A program made the translations under genes and the position numbers. The notes under the pieces are model-generated. The model was not told the DNA's origin and did no database searches. It was given only the letters and a program-made list of their open reading frames with translations. Positions 43,910-53,101 of a stretch of DNA of 64,000 nt are shown in pieces. The number at the start of each line of letters is the position of its first letter. Position 1 is the first letter of the stretch. The stretch lies in assembly GCA_938038445.1 (NCBI GenBank), contig CALHRZ010000012.1:62001-126000 (forward strand), in the 5' to 3' direction. This stretch comes from an uncultured bacterium (GTDB lineage Bacteria > Verrucomicrobiota > Kiritimatiellia > CAIKKV01).

Positions 43910-46180
43910 ATGATGAGTTCGTCTTCTCTTGTCTCCACTCCCTATCCTGACCTTCTGACACCTCGCGGGTTTCCCGAACTCCTCTCTCGCCCTGACTATG
44001 ACCCGTTCGCCCTCATGCCCTCCGATCCCCTCCCTCAACCGCCCCGTGTTTTTCTAACTCCCACACTCCTCGAATCCGCCCGTCGAAACATCCGCCGCGT
44101 CTCGTGGCTCCGCCACGCGTTGGATCGGCTCCTGGATAGCCTTAACCAACTCCCAGCGCACCCCGCTCTTCCCACCCCTCACCCCGATCCTGCACTCAAC
44201 ACCCGCCTTATGGGACTCGCCTTCCGTTCGGCTCTTGCCCTTCACTTGACCGGCCGCCTCTCCTTCCGCCGTAACGCCCTCGCCCTCTTCCGACTTTTCG
44301 CCGACGCCTATCCCCACTGGCCGACACACCGGGATAGGCGAGCAACCGGCAACGGCTTGGCTGAAAGCCGCTTTCTTTTAACGGCCGCCTGGACATTCGA
44401 TTTGCTCGCGGCCGACGGACTTCGCCCTTCGGATGAAGCAAAGTTCCATAATCTGCTTCGCCAGATGATCCAAACCGCATCCTCCAACCCCCACCGCACC
44501 TGTTCCAACCATAACGCCTGGCACTTGGCCGCACGCCTCGCTGCAGGCTCCGCACTCGGCGATCGCAAACAAATTCACCACGCCCTCTATGGCACCCCAG
44601 ACCCTGTGGGATGGCGCTACGGCCTCCTCCACCAATGGCGACACGACTTTCTGCCCGATGGCGTTCATTGGGAAGGATCGCTCGGCTATCACTTTTACAC
44701 CCTGATGGCCATGACTGAAGCCTTCTGCACCTTGGCCCATCTCGGTTGCCCCGTCTGGAATAAACCCCTCCCCGCCCAGCAGAAAAATGATGGAGCCGAC
44801 AAGCCCCGCGCGTACGGCCCACCCCTTGTAACCCGCACCGTCAAGGATTTCTACGACACCCCCTTTTTCTGGACCCACCCGAACGGCGATCTTCCCCTCT
44901 TCCATGACTCCGGCCTGGCTCATCTCCGCGGTGTGCATGTTTGGGGAATCCTTTACAACAAAGCGTGGGAAGCTTGGTCCGACCCCAAGTATTCCTGGCT
45001 TCTCCATCGGATGGAAAAGGAATACCCGCCAGAACGACGGGAATTCCCTCACCTCCCGATGCCTCTCCAGACCTCTCTCGGCGACGCCGATTTCGCCCGC
45101 CTCCGCGATGCCGAATACCCTCCGGGTACCTTCCGACTTCCCCGTCGGTCTTTGCGACTTTCCTTCGAAGGCCTTTCGACCAACGGCTCATCCCTCTTCC
45201 CTCACACCGGCGCAGCCATTCTCCGCTCCTCGACTTCTCCCTCCCATGCTCTCTCTGCCGCGTTCCACTGGGGACCTCATTGGGCCGGCCATATGAATCC
45301 CGCCGCCTTGAACGTCGAACTTTGGGCCCACGGACGCCGGATCAGCGCCGGTTCATCTCCCGCCGGATACGACGATCCCCTCCACCTCAACTGGAACCGA
45401 ACCACCGTCGCCCATAACACGGTCGTCGTCAATGAACGTTCCATGTTCCCATACGACAGCGAAAACCCCTCCTCTCCATGGGAAGATGATACGTGGCGGG
45501 ATCGTAACTCAGATGGCCGGCTCGAAGGATTCCAGACTGAGCCGGAGTTCAAAGCAATCCGTGCGTCCAATGTCAACGTCTATCCCGGCGTCCGACTCGA
45601 CCGAACGCTTCTTGTGACGGCATCCTACATTCTGGACATTTTTCGTGTCTGCTCCGACATCATCCATTCCCTGGACTGGGTTCACCACGTGTACGGAATG
45701 CTCGCGCACCCGGGAGAAACGCTTCCGATCGCTCTTCCCGATGTGCGAGGATATCGCTTGTTGCGCAACGCTCGCCGATTGACCGGCCCCCTATCGAAAA
45801 AAACCTACCCCGCCTCTTGGCAAATTCCCCCCGGCGGGATTGTCCATCTGACCCTCTGGACCTCTCATTCCGCTGTTCTGATCTACGCCGACGACCCTAC
45901 ACCCGACCAGCCGAAACCCTTTCTCGGCGCCTTGGATCCTCTCCCGCCATCCACCGCCATTCTGGCCCGAACCCGCGGTCGATCCGTCTTGTTTGTTGCA
46001 CTCTGGTCGGTGAGCGATCGGCCGATGATGTTTCATATTCGAAAAGGAACGCCTTCCACCGACGTCGAAGTCGAAGTCCCTTTAAGCAGATCCCATCATC
46101 TGTGGACCTTTCCCGCTGCACCTCGATCCACTCCATCCGCCATTGTTCTCTCCCACCCCTCATCCCGAAACATCCCATGA
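43910..46180 (+). CDS. Heparinase II/III-like polysaccharide lyase
   Basis: 756 residues. An N-terminal alpha/alpha toroid (about 60-440; HNAWHLAARLAAGSAL, DGVHWEGSLGYHFYTLMAMTE) precedes beta-sheet domains characteristic of heparinase II/III-type and alginate-type lyases, with GHMNPAALNVELWAHGRR and TVAHNTVVVNERSM. The conserved Asn, His and Tyr active-site set probably lies in NHNAWH, GYHFYT and HNTVVV. These lyases cleave uronic-acid-containing glycans by beta-elimination. No signal peptide from ATG 43910. A longer in-frame extension to 43712 exists but is read through the decayed region. The last 4 bases overlap the next gene. Confidence 0.78.
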   Translation: MMSSSSLVSTPYPDLLTPRGFPELLSRPDYDPFALMPSDPLPQPPRVFLTPTLLESARRNIRRVSWLRHALDRLLDSLNQLPAHPALPTPHPDPALNTRLMGLAFRSALALHLTGRLSFRRNALALFRLFADAYPHWPTHRDRRATGNGLAESRFLLTAAWTFDLLAADGLRPSDEAKFHNLLRQMIQTASSNPHRTCSNHNAWHLAARLAAGSALGDRKQIHHALYGTPDPVGWRYGLLHQWRHDFLPDGVHWEGSLGYHFYTLMAMTEAFCTLAHLGCPVWNKPLPAQQKNDGADKPRAYGPPLVTRTVKDFYDTPFFWTHPNGDLPLFHDSGLAHLRGVHVWGILYNKAWEAWSDPKYSWLLHRMEKEYPPERREFPHLPMPLQTSLGDADFARLRDAEYPPGTFRLPRRSLRLSFEGLSTNGSSLFPHTGAAILRSSTSPSHALSAAFHWGPHWAGHMNPAALNVELWAHGRRISAGSSPAGYDDPLHLNWNRTTVAHNTVVVNERSMFPYDSENPSSPWEDDTWRDRNSDGRLEGFQTEPEFKAIRASNVNVYPGVRLDRTLLVTASYILDIFRVCSDIIHSLDWVHHVYGMLAHPGETLPIALPDVRGYRLLRNARRLTGPLSKKTYPASWQIPPGGIVHLTLWTSHSAVLIYADDPTPDQPKPFLGALDPLPPSTAILARTRGRSVLFVALWSVSDRPMMFHIRKGTPSTDVEVEVPLSRSHHLWTFPAAPRSTPSAIVLSHPSSRNIP

Positions 46181-46860
46181 AACCACCGATTGCTCTGCAA
46201 GGAACAACCCTAAAACTCTTCTTCGTTTTGTTCCTGGTCTCCTGCCGAGGCCAACCGGACCCTCTCGAACAGAAGGAGAACCCGATGATCGCACTCCCTC
46301 CCCCCCGAACAACGGGCCCCATGGCTCTGGAACAAACCCTCGCGCAACGGCGATCTCTGCGCCAGTTCACAGGACACCCTCTAACCCAGGAGGAGATCGG
46401 ACAACTCCTATGGGCTGCGCAGGGAATTACCGATCCGCGTGGCTTCCGAACAGCACCTTCCGCGGGCGCCACCTATCCCCTGGAAACGTATCTCGCTGTA
46501 TCCAACGGCTTGTTCCGCTACCGTCCGCGGGAGCACGCCCTGGAACGGATTCTCGCTCATGACATCCGCCCTCAACTGGCCGAAGCCTGTCTCGGCCAGT
46601 CCTTCATTGGCCGCGCTCCCGCCACGATCATCTTGACCGCAGTCCCTGAACGAACCATCCGCCGCTACGGCAACCGTGGCCGGATGTATGTTCATATGGA
46701 GGCCGGACACGCGGCTCAAAATCTTCACCTGCAAGCCGTGGCCATGGGAATGGGTTCGGTCCCCATCGGCGCTTTCGACGATGCCATGATTGCCCGGTTG
46801 CTTCATCTCCAAAGCAGCGAGATCCCCCTCTACCTCGTCTCCGTCGGCCGTTCTCCCTAA
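46177..46860 (+). CDS. SagB-like nitroreductase-family lipoprotein
   Basis: 227 residues. The N-terminus TLKLFFVLFLVSC is a lipoprotein signal with the Cys near residue 23. The rest matches SagB-type flavin nitroreductase folds: LEQTLAQRRSLRQFTG, IGQLLWAAQGITD, RTAPSAGATYPLETYL and AGHAAQNLHLQAVAMGMG. FMN-dependent SagB-type proteins include azole-forming peptide dehydrogenases, but many lone ones have unknown roles. Secretion or membrane anchoring of an FMN enzyme is odd. Its ATG overlaps the lyase stop as ATGA, so the two are made together. No peptide precursor gene or partner cyclodehydratase is seen here. Confidence 0.8.
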   Translation: MKPPIALQGTTLKLFFVLFLVSCRGQPDPLEQKENPMIALPPPRTTGPMALEQTLAQRRSLRQFTGHPLTQEEIGQLLWAAQGITDPRGFRTAPSAGATYPLETYLAVSNGLFRYRPREHALERILAHDIRPQLAEACLGQSFIGRAPATIILTAVPERTIRRYGNRGRMYVHMEAGHAAQNLHLQAVAMGMGSVPIGAFDDAMIARLLHLQSSEIPLYLVSVGRSP

Positions 46861-46938
46861 GCCCCGTTCGGCTCATCCGGAGACTTGATTCGCCCGCCTC
46901 CGGCCCCTATAGTAACCGCATCAAACCCTGCAATCTCC

Positions 46939-47760
46939 ATGCCCCTCCTCTTGGCCGATTTCCATCTCCATATCTACCGAAGCCATCAGCGGGAACTTCT
47001 GCTCAGGGCGCTCTTCTCAAACCTCTCCCACCTCGCCGCTCAGATCACACCCTCCTCCGAACCGCCCATTCTCGCCGCCTTTCTCGCCGACCGCCGACGC
47101 TCTAACCTCTTCCGAGATTGGCAACGGGGACTGATCCGTGTCCTCGGTTGCTCAGCCAGACCCCTGGACGAATTCACCCTCCTCCTCGAACCCCCCAAGG
47201 GCCGGCCCGTGTATCTCTTCGCCGGCCGTCAGATCACCACCCGCGAAGGGCTCGAACTGCTTACGCTCGTAACGGATAACGACATCCCGGATGCACTCCT
47301 CTTCCCAAAAGCCGTCGAAATGGCTGCCCAGGATCCGGGCATTCCTGTCATTCCATGGGCCCCCGGAAAATGGTTGGGCTCCCGTGCCGATCTCATCCGA
47401 CATGGACTCGCATCCCTCCAGCCCCACGGCGTCCTGATCGCGGATCCCGCCGTCCGCCCCGCCGGTTTTCCCCAGCCGTCTCTTTTTCGTTTTGCCCAAA
47501 AAAGGGAAATCCCGATCGTCGCAGGCAGCGATGTCTACCCCTTTCCCGGAGAAGAAACGCTCGTCGGTTCGTGGGCTTCAATCGTCGAAGGTCCCTTTGA
47601 CCCCCATCGCCCATCCGAATCCATACGCGCCCTGCTCCGACAACGGCCGCTTCCCCTCTGCCGCCGCGTGGGGCGGCGTTCGTCGCTCCTCGCCGCCATC
47701 CGGCGATGGCTCAACCATCGGTTCGGTCTCACCCGGCCCGAGGCCGCCCTTTCCCCATGA
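46939..47760 (+). CDS. PHP-superfamily-like metal-dependent protein
   Basis: 273 residues from ATG 46939. Opens LLLADFHLHIYRSH, with His9 and His11 in the place of the PHP domain metal ligands (xHxH), and shows VAGSDVYPFPGEE, resembling the later AGSDxH motif but with Val-Tyr instead of His. The middle region is not assigned. It could be a phosphoesterase or polymerase-type PHP relative, or a non-catalytic member. The gene is followed by the sulfotransferase gene with an ATGA overlap, so it belongs to a three-gene set with a glycosyltransferase. Earlier start codons in frame (46885) are possible. Confidence 0.6.
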   Translation: MPLLLADFHLHIYRSHQRELLLRALFSNLSHLAAQITPSSEPPILAAFLADRRRSNLFRDWQRGLIRVLGCSARPLDEFTLLLEPPKGRPVYLFAGRQITTREGLELLTLVTDNDIPDALLFPKAVEMAAQDPGIPVIPWAPGKWLGSRADLIRHGLASLQPHGVLIADPAVRPAGFPQPSLFRFAQKREIPIVAGSDVYPFPGEETLVGSWASIVEGPFDPHRPSESIRALLRQRPLPLCRRVGRRSSLLAAIRRWLNHRFGLTRPEAALSP

Positions 47761-48779
47761 GTGCGCCTCCTTTTTTCATCGTCGGATGCCCCCGCTCCGG
47801 CACCACGCTTCTCCAAATTCTCCTGGATGCCCACCCCCGCCTTGCCATCCCTCCCGAAAGCTTCATCATTCAACGCTTCGCCCCCCTCCTTCCCTTCTAC
47901 GGCGATTTATCCCAGCCCCGTCGATGCCGCCGGTTTGTTTCCGACCTCCTCTCCGACGAACGCATACGAGATTGGAAACTCGACTCCCTTTCTCCCGACG
48001 ACGTGATCCAACAGGCAGAATCACATTCCGCAGCCTCCCTCATCACCTCCCTTTTTTCGCTCTACGCCGAGCGCCATGGCAAACAGCGCTGGGGCGATAA
48101 AACCCCCCATCACGCCCTTTGCTTGCGGAATATTCTGGCCCTCTTCCCAAACGCCCAAATTCTCCACCTCATCCGCGACGGCCGGGACGTCGCGGAATCG
48201 ACCTGCCGAATTCCCATCGGCCCCTCGAGCATTCTGGCCGCCGCACGCCGCTGGAAACAGTTCGTACAGGCCGTGCGAGATTTCGCTCCTTCCCTCCCCT
48301 CCCAACAGTTCCTCGAAGTTCGGTTCGAAGAAATGGTCCTCAACCCGGAACAAGTTCGCGCCCGCATTCTCCTGTTCCTGGGCGAAACAGAAGAAGCCAC
48401 CCCCCTTCTCGAATGCGCTCTCCCCCAAACGGAAACCCGCGCACGATCGGCCGCCATCGCCCACCACGCCTCCCTGCGCACGGCCATTTCTGCTTCCAAA
48501 ATCGGCGTGTTCCAAAAGTCGTTCACGCCCCGCCAAATCGAAATGTTTGAGGCGATCGCCGGAGACCTTCTTTCGGAACTCGGTTACAAACGCCTCTTCC
48601 CAAACCCCCAACCGCCCAACAGCCGAGAAATCGCCGCCGCCTTCCTTCAAGACCACACCGTTCGATACTTCAGAAAATTTCGCCAACCGCATCCCTTAAC
48701 CCAGATTTCAAAGGAAATCCGTCTCGCCCTGCAACCGCGCGTCCGTAAATGGCGGCTCCTTTTGAAAGGCACGGGATGA
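47757..48779 (+). CDS. Sulfotransferase family protein
   Basis: 340 residues. The 5'-phosphosulfate-binding loop is GCPRSGTTLLQILLDAHP near the N-terminus, and the 3'-phosphate region lies around ILHLIRDGRDVAESTCR; both are diagnostic of PAPS-dependent sulfotransferases. Acceptor is unknown; bacterial members sulfate carbohydrates or lipids at the cell surface. Start overlaps the PHP-like stop as ATGA. Its stop overlaps the start of the glycosyltransferase gene, so it might modify that enzyme's product, an inference only. Confidence 0.87.
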   Translation: MSAPPFFIVGCPRSGTTLLQILLDAHPRLAIPPESFIIQRFAPLLPFYGDLSQPRRCRRFVSDLLSDERIRDWKLDSLSPDDVIQQAESHSAASLITSLFSLYAERHGKQRWGDKTPHHALCLRNILALFPNAQILHLIRDGRDVAESTCRIPIGPSSILAAARRWKQFVQAVRDFAPSLPSQQFLEVRFEEMVLNPEQVRARILLFLGETEEATPLLECALPQTETRARSAAIAHHASLRTAISASKIGVFQKSFTPRQIEMFEAIAGDLLSELGYKRLFPNPQPPNSREIAAAFLQDHTVRYFRKFRQPHPLTQISKEIRLALQPRVRKWRLLLKGTG

Positions 48780-51538
48780 TGCGAAGAACGTTCGGGACCG
48801 CCACCATCCTCCTTTTCCTGGTAATCGCCGGCTGGCGTTTGCGAACCGTCGGACTTGCCGCTGCCAGTCTCCACCCCGACGAACCCCAGCATCTCCAATG
48901 GCTGGAACAAACCGTCCGTCACGGCCGCCCTCTCGGTCGTCTCTACCCCGCCGGCTATTTCCGTTTCGTTCGCCCTTTCCGCTCGGTTGCATTCTTCCTC
49001 CATAGACAGCACGCTGCCGCCCGCTATCGCGCCGGTTATTCCGACCGCCCCGACGGCGATCCCTTCCCCGACCGCCTCTTCTTACGCCGTTTCAACTCCG
49101 TCTTGAGCCTCCTCGGTATTCTCCTGCTGTTTGCGTTCGCCTTTTCACTGACCCGGTCGATGCCCGGCGCCATCGCCGCCGCGTTCTTCTGGACCTTCAA
49201 TCCTATCGCAATTGAACACGCCCACTACGCAACCCCCGATACGGCGGCTGTTTTTTTCTTTTTGGCCACCCTATGCTCATGGGCAATTGCGCTCCGTACA
49301 TCCCGATTCCCCTGGTTCTTTCTCGGATGCCTTTTTGCCGCTTTGGCCGCCGGAACCAAATTCGGTCTGTTGATCCTCTTGGGACCCCTCCTCGTAATCC
49401 CCTTTTACCTCCCCTCCCCCAACGCACAATCCAATGGGCCCGTCCCAATCCGCCGGCGTCTCGCATGGACCTTGGCCGGTCTTACCTTTTTTTTCCTCGT
49501 CCTGATCTGGACCAATCCCTTCCTCCAACATTGGTCCGCTTTCCGAGCGGAATGGCTCCGCCAACAGAACGGCTTGCAAACCGAGTTCCGCCGGACGTTG
49601 AGTCTCTATGCCGACGATCCCGCTGCTGCCCGGGCTGCCCGCTTACTCTGGCTTTCCGGCCACGCCGCCGATATGGGGCCGCTCTTCCTCCTGCTCGCCG
49701 GAACAGGATTTTTCCTTGCCCTCTTCGCCCCATCGCTCCGACGATTCCGACCTCTCCTCGTTCTCTTTCCCGCCCTCGCCTTGCTCGCCGCGCTCCTGTT
49801 CGCCCCGTTTCTCCGTAAACAAGAATTCCTCCTTTTTGTCCCCCTCGCCACCGCATGGGCAACGCTTCCTATCGGTTTTCCACCGCGTTTCGTTTTGCTT
49901 CCCGCCCCTGTTCTCCGACCCCTCGTCGCCATTCTCGCCGCTGCCGCAGCCTTCCACACCACCTTGCAAGGTTGCCGGATCGCCTCCTTCTTCGAGTGGC
50001 CCGACACCCGCGAACAGGCACGCCGTTGGATGGTCGTTCATGGACCCACCGACCGATCCGTCGCCACAGAACGGAGCGCGGATCATGTGCTCGATGGGAA
50101 CTTCTCGTCCCGATCCCGGATCTATAAGGTCGAAGATGTTGCCGATGGCTTCGACGCCCTCGGAAACCCCGTTCCGGAGTTTGTCATCCGGAACGCCTTC
50201 GCCGTCGGACGCGGTTTTTACGACTTGTTCTCAAAAGAACTCCTTCCGCGCCATCGCGAAATCTGGACCCGTTTTTCTGCGTCATATGTTCGGCTCGCCC
50301 AATGGGCCCCTTTATCCCATCCACGCCTAAACCCTGGCCATCACGGCCATGCCGTCGAACTCTATAGCCGTACCCCCGCCCGCATCAGCAAAGGCTGGTC
50401 GCTGACCTTTCTGGACCCCGCCCCCCTCCTCCTCAGCGAACAAGGCCGGGAAATCTATTTTCCCGATTCCGGATGCCTCGGCAGCCGTTGGGCAGTTCCC
50501 ATCCAAACCATCCCCCGCGAGATCGGATGGGGCGGCCCATCCCTTTCCACGTCAAACCTCTGGTTCGCTTTGATCGGTGGCGAATCGGATTCGACCGTGG
50601 TCCTCGCAATCGGATTCCGCCGAATGAAGATAACCGTGCCGCAACGGGCGATTTTGCCCGTGGCCTTTCCCCGCCCTCTCCTTCTCGACCTTTTGCCGCC
50701 TTCCTACGTCCGTATCCGCGTCTGGGCCAAACCCAACCGCTTCCACCCGAACCACGAACCGGCCGCTTTCCTTTTGCCTGGCCCTTCGGAAGCCATGTTG
50801 GCCGCCTGGAAATCCGCTCGCTTCGATCTCCTCCCCCATTTGCTCCAAAGCGGCGTGGCCTTGCCCGCCCACGACCTGTTCCGAATGGCCATTCAACACG
50901 CAAAACCAGAGGAGGCTCTCCGTTACCGGGAAGCCGCCATTCGAATCCTAACCCAACTTGAAAACCCCGGGGCCATGGAAACCCTCGAATGGATCAACGG
51001 AAGACCTGCCTACGCCTACGATGCCTTTTCCCGCCTGCGCGAACCCTGCTACTTCCTCAAGCCCGCTGCCCTCGAATCCTCGCGTTCCAGCCGAAAAGAT
51101 CCCCCATCCCTCCAGCAACTCGACGACTCGTTGCGCCTTCAATTGGGCATCACCGACAAGGGTCTGGCAATTTCGCGCAAACCCCTTCGCTCCACCGTCC
51201 GCCTTTCCCCCGGCCGCTACACCTTGAAAATGGAAATACGACCCTCACCCGCCGACTCCGGATGCCCGCCCAATGAAACAATCTTATTCCACCTTGCCGA
51301 TGCGGAGGGGCGTATCCTCCACACAGGTCTCTGCACCGTCGAGGAGTTCGGCCTCCTTCGGCGAATCTCGCTCGATTGGACAGTCGCCAAACAAACAACG
51401 CCCCAGCTCTTTCTCATCAGTACCCGCCCCCTCCTCCTCCTCTGCCAGAACCTGGAATGGCGTTGGACGCTCGCAAGCCGCCTGGATCAATTACGCCGGG
51501 AACTGCAGGACGGACTTTCCCGTCTCCCATCCCTATAA
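48776..51538 (+). CDS. Multi-spanning glycosyltransferase, GT39/ArnT-like
   Basis: 920 residues. About ten membrane helices in the first half and the acidic catalytic signature near residue 42 (LHPDEPQHLQWLEQ), as in dolichol- or undecaprenyl-phosphate-sugar-dependent GT-C enzymes (GT39 or ArnT-like). A long C-terminal soluble domain of about 450 residues, extracytoplasmic by the usual topology, shows no clear domain. It probably adds sugars to a protein, lipid or glycan outside the inner membrane. Starts overlap the sulfotransferase stop as ATGATGCG: ATG 48776 or 48779. Ends in a 6-base overlap with the convergent D-aminoacylase-like gene. Confidence 0.78.
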   Translation: MMRRTFGTATILLFLVIAGWRLRTVGLAAASLHPDEPQHLQWLEQTVRHGRPLGRLYPAGYFRFVRPFRSVAFFLHRQHAAARYRAGYSDRPDGDPFPDRLFLRRFNSVLSLLGILLLFAFAFSLTRSMPGAIAAAFFWTFNPIAIEHAHYATPDTAAVFFFLATLCSWAIALRTSRFPWFFLGCLFAALAAGTKFGLLILLGPLLVIPFYLPSPNAQSNGPVPIRRRLAWTLAGLTFFFLVLIWTNPFLQHWSAFRAEWLRQQNGLQTEFRRTLSLYADDPAAARAARLLWLSGHAADMGPLFLLLAGTGFFLALFAPSLRRFRPLLVLFPALALLAALLFAPFLRKQEFLLFVPLATAWATLPIGFPPRFVLLPAPVLRPLVAILAAAAAFHTTLQGCRIASFFEWPDTREQARRWMVVHGPTDRSVATERSADHVLDGNFSSRSRIYKVEDVADGFDALGNPVPEFVIRNAFAVGRGFYDLFSKELLPRHREIWTRFSASYVRLAQWAPLSHPRLNPGHHGHAVELYSRTPARISKGWSLTFLDPAPLLLSEQGREIYFPDSGCLGSRWAVPIQTIPREIGWGGPSLSTSNLWFALIGGESDSTVVLAIGFRRMKITVPQRAILPVAFPRPLLLDLLPPSYVRIRVWAKPNRFHPNHEPAAFLLPGPSEAMLAAWKSARFDLLPHLLQSGVALPAHDLFRMAIQHAKPEEALRYREAAIRILTQLENPGAMETLEWINGRPAYAYDAFSRLREPCYFLKPAALESSRSSRKDPPSLQQLDDSLRLQLGITDKGLAISRKPLRSTVRLSPGRYTLKMEIRPSPADSGCPPNETILFHLADAEGRILHTGLCTVEEFGLLRRISLDWTVAKQTTPQLFLISTRPLLLLCQNLEWRWTLASRLDQLRRELQDGLSRLPSL

Positions 51539-53101
51539 AACACGTCCGCCCCTTTTCCCCGTCAACACGCCGCTCTCCAGCGTCAAGCACCCATTCACAA
51601 TCACATGCGCAATGCCCTCGGCCAGTCGATGCGGATGATCGAAGTCGGCGCAATCACGGATTTTCGTCGGATCAAGAACCACAATATCCGCTGCCGCGCC
51701 CCGTTGAATAATCCCCCGATGCCCAAGCCCAAAAACCGTCGCAGGTAAATGGGTCATTTTCCGAATCGCTTCCGCCGGTGGAACGGTTTTGCCCTCCAGG
51801 CTCATCCTCAAAAATCGCACAAATGTCCCATAGGCGCGAGGATGGGGAAAATCGTTCGAAAGAGGACCATCCGGAGCCCGAACGGAAGCATCGCTGCCGA
51901 TCATCACCCACGGTTCCGCAAGAATCCGCGCCATATTCTCTTCGCTCATCCCGAAGAAAAAAGCGGTCGTGCGCAACTCGTCCCGCTCGAGCAACTCCAC
52001 AACGGTTTCTGCCGGAGAGAGCCCCCAACGCCGGGCAGCCTCGACAAGTCTGATGCCCCGAAACGACCTCAACTCCGGATGAACCGTCTGCGCAATACAA
52101 ATGGACTGCCACGCCTCTTCCGATTGCCGCGCCGACAGCTCCTCAAGCAAACGATTTCGGATCGCGGAATCCCGCAGACGGGCCAAAACCGCTTCCCGCC
52201 CTCCTTCGGCCGCCCAGGAGGGCAGAATCACGTCAAGATCGGTGTTCGATGCCGTATAGGGATAACGATCGGCATATACGATGCATCCGTCAGCCCGGGC
52301 TCGGGAGATTCGTTCCAGCACGCCCTCCAGTTTGTGCCAGTTCGGCTTCCCGGACGTTTTCAAATGGGAAATAATCGTCGAACCCCCCGTTCTCCGAGAC
52401 AATGCAAGCGTCTCCTCCAAGGCTTCCAAAAGTTGTGCGCCCTCGCTCCGCATGTGCGTCGAATAAACCCCCCCACGCCGGGCTGCGACTCCCGCCAGCC
52501 GCTCCAGTTCCGCCGATTCGGCAAACATGCCCGGTGCATAAATCAGCCCGGAGCTTAACCCCCGCGACCCTTCCGCCATGGCCTCTTCGAGAAGCCGTTC
52601 CATCCGCACAATCTCATCCCCAGTCGCCGGCCGGCCTTCATACCCCATCACCGCCGATCGCAATTTGCCGTGACCGGTCATCATCACAACATTGACCGCC
52701 GGTTTGACCTGCTCCAACAAGACGCGATATTCCCCCGTTGTCCGCCATCGGCCCGGATACGGCTTCTCTTCCCAATCGGAGGGAAGACGCGCCTTGCCCA
52801 CCAAAGGAGCCGCCGATGCGCCGCACTGGCCCACCACTTCGGTGGTCACCCCTTGGTAAAGCTTGCTCCGAGCGGCCGGCTCAAGCAGAAGATAGGCGTC
52901 CGAATGGGAGTGGGCATCCACAAACCCCGGCACCACCCAACGCCCGGTGGCGTCGAGTGTCTTCCGTGCGTGAGACGCAGTCAAACAACCGACCTCCGCA
53001 ATGCAATCGCCGCGGATCCCAATATCCAGCCGCTCCGCCGGCCGTCCCGTTCCGTCGAAGACATACCCCCCCGCAATCAGAAGATCGAAATCCATGCTCA
53101 T
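51533..53101 (-). CDS. N-acyl-D-amino-acid deacylase-like amidohydrolase
   Basis: 522 residues. Hydrolyses N-acyl-D-amino acids by family expectation. Metal loop VDAHSHSD, Cys-bearing GQCGASAAPL, the conserved SSGLIYAPG and STHMRSEG, later HLKTSG and IGSDASVRAPDGPL fit D-aminoacylases of the amidohydrolase superfamily. The closing GLGHRGIIQRGAAADIVVLDP is the usual beta-sandwich end of these enzymes. Cytoplasmic. Overlaps the upstream gene as ATGA. It ends the long housekeeping run, and may serve recovery of D-amino acids, but no partner gene supports that here. Confidence 0.83.
   Translation of the reverse strand: MSMDFDLLIAGGYVFDGTGRPAERLDIGIRGDCIAEVGCLTASHARKTLDATGRWVVPGFVDAHSHSDAYLLLEPAARSKLYQGVTTEVVGQCGASAAPLVGKARLPSDWEEKPYPGRWRTTGEYRVLLEQVKPAVNVVMMTGHGKLRSAVMGYEGRPATGDEIVRMERLLEEAMAEGSRGLSSGLIYAPGMFAESAELERLAGVAARRGGVYSTHMRSEGAQLLEALEETLALSRRTGGSTIISHLKTSGKPNWHKLEGVLERISRARADGCIVYADRYPYTASNTDLDVILPSWAAEGGREAVLARLRDSAIRNRLLEELSARQSEEAWQSICIAQTVHPELRSFRGIRLVEAARRWGLSPAETVVELLERDELRTTAFFFGMSEENMARILAEPWVMIGSDASVRAPDGPLSNDFPHPRAYGTFVRFLRMSLEGKTVPPAEAIRKMTHLPATVFGLGHRGIIQRGAAADIVVLDPTKIRDCADFDHPHRLAEGIAHVIVNGCLTLESGVLTGKRGGRVL

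Noticed and set aside
46177-46860. Thiazole/oxazole peptide biosynthesis cluster
   Set aside because: Only a SagB-like gene is present; no precursor peptide or cyclodehydratase was found nearby.
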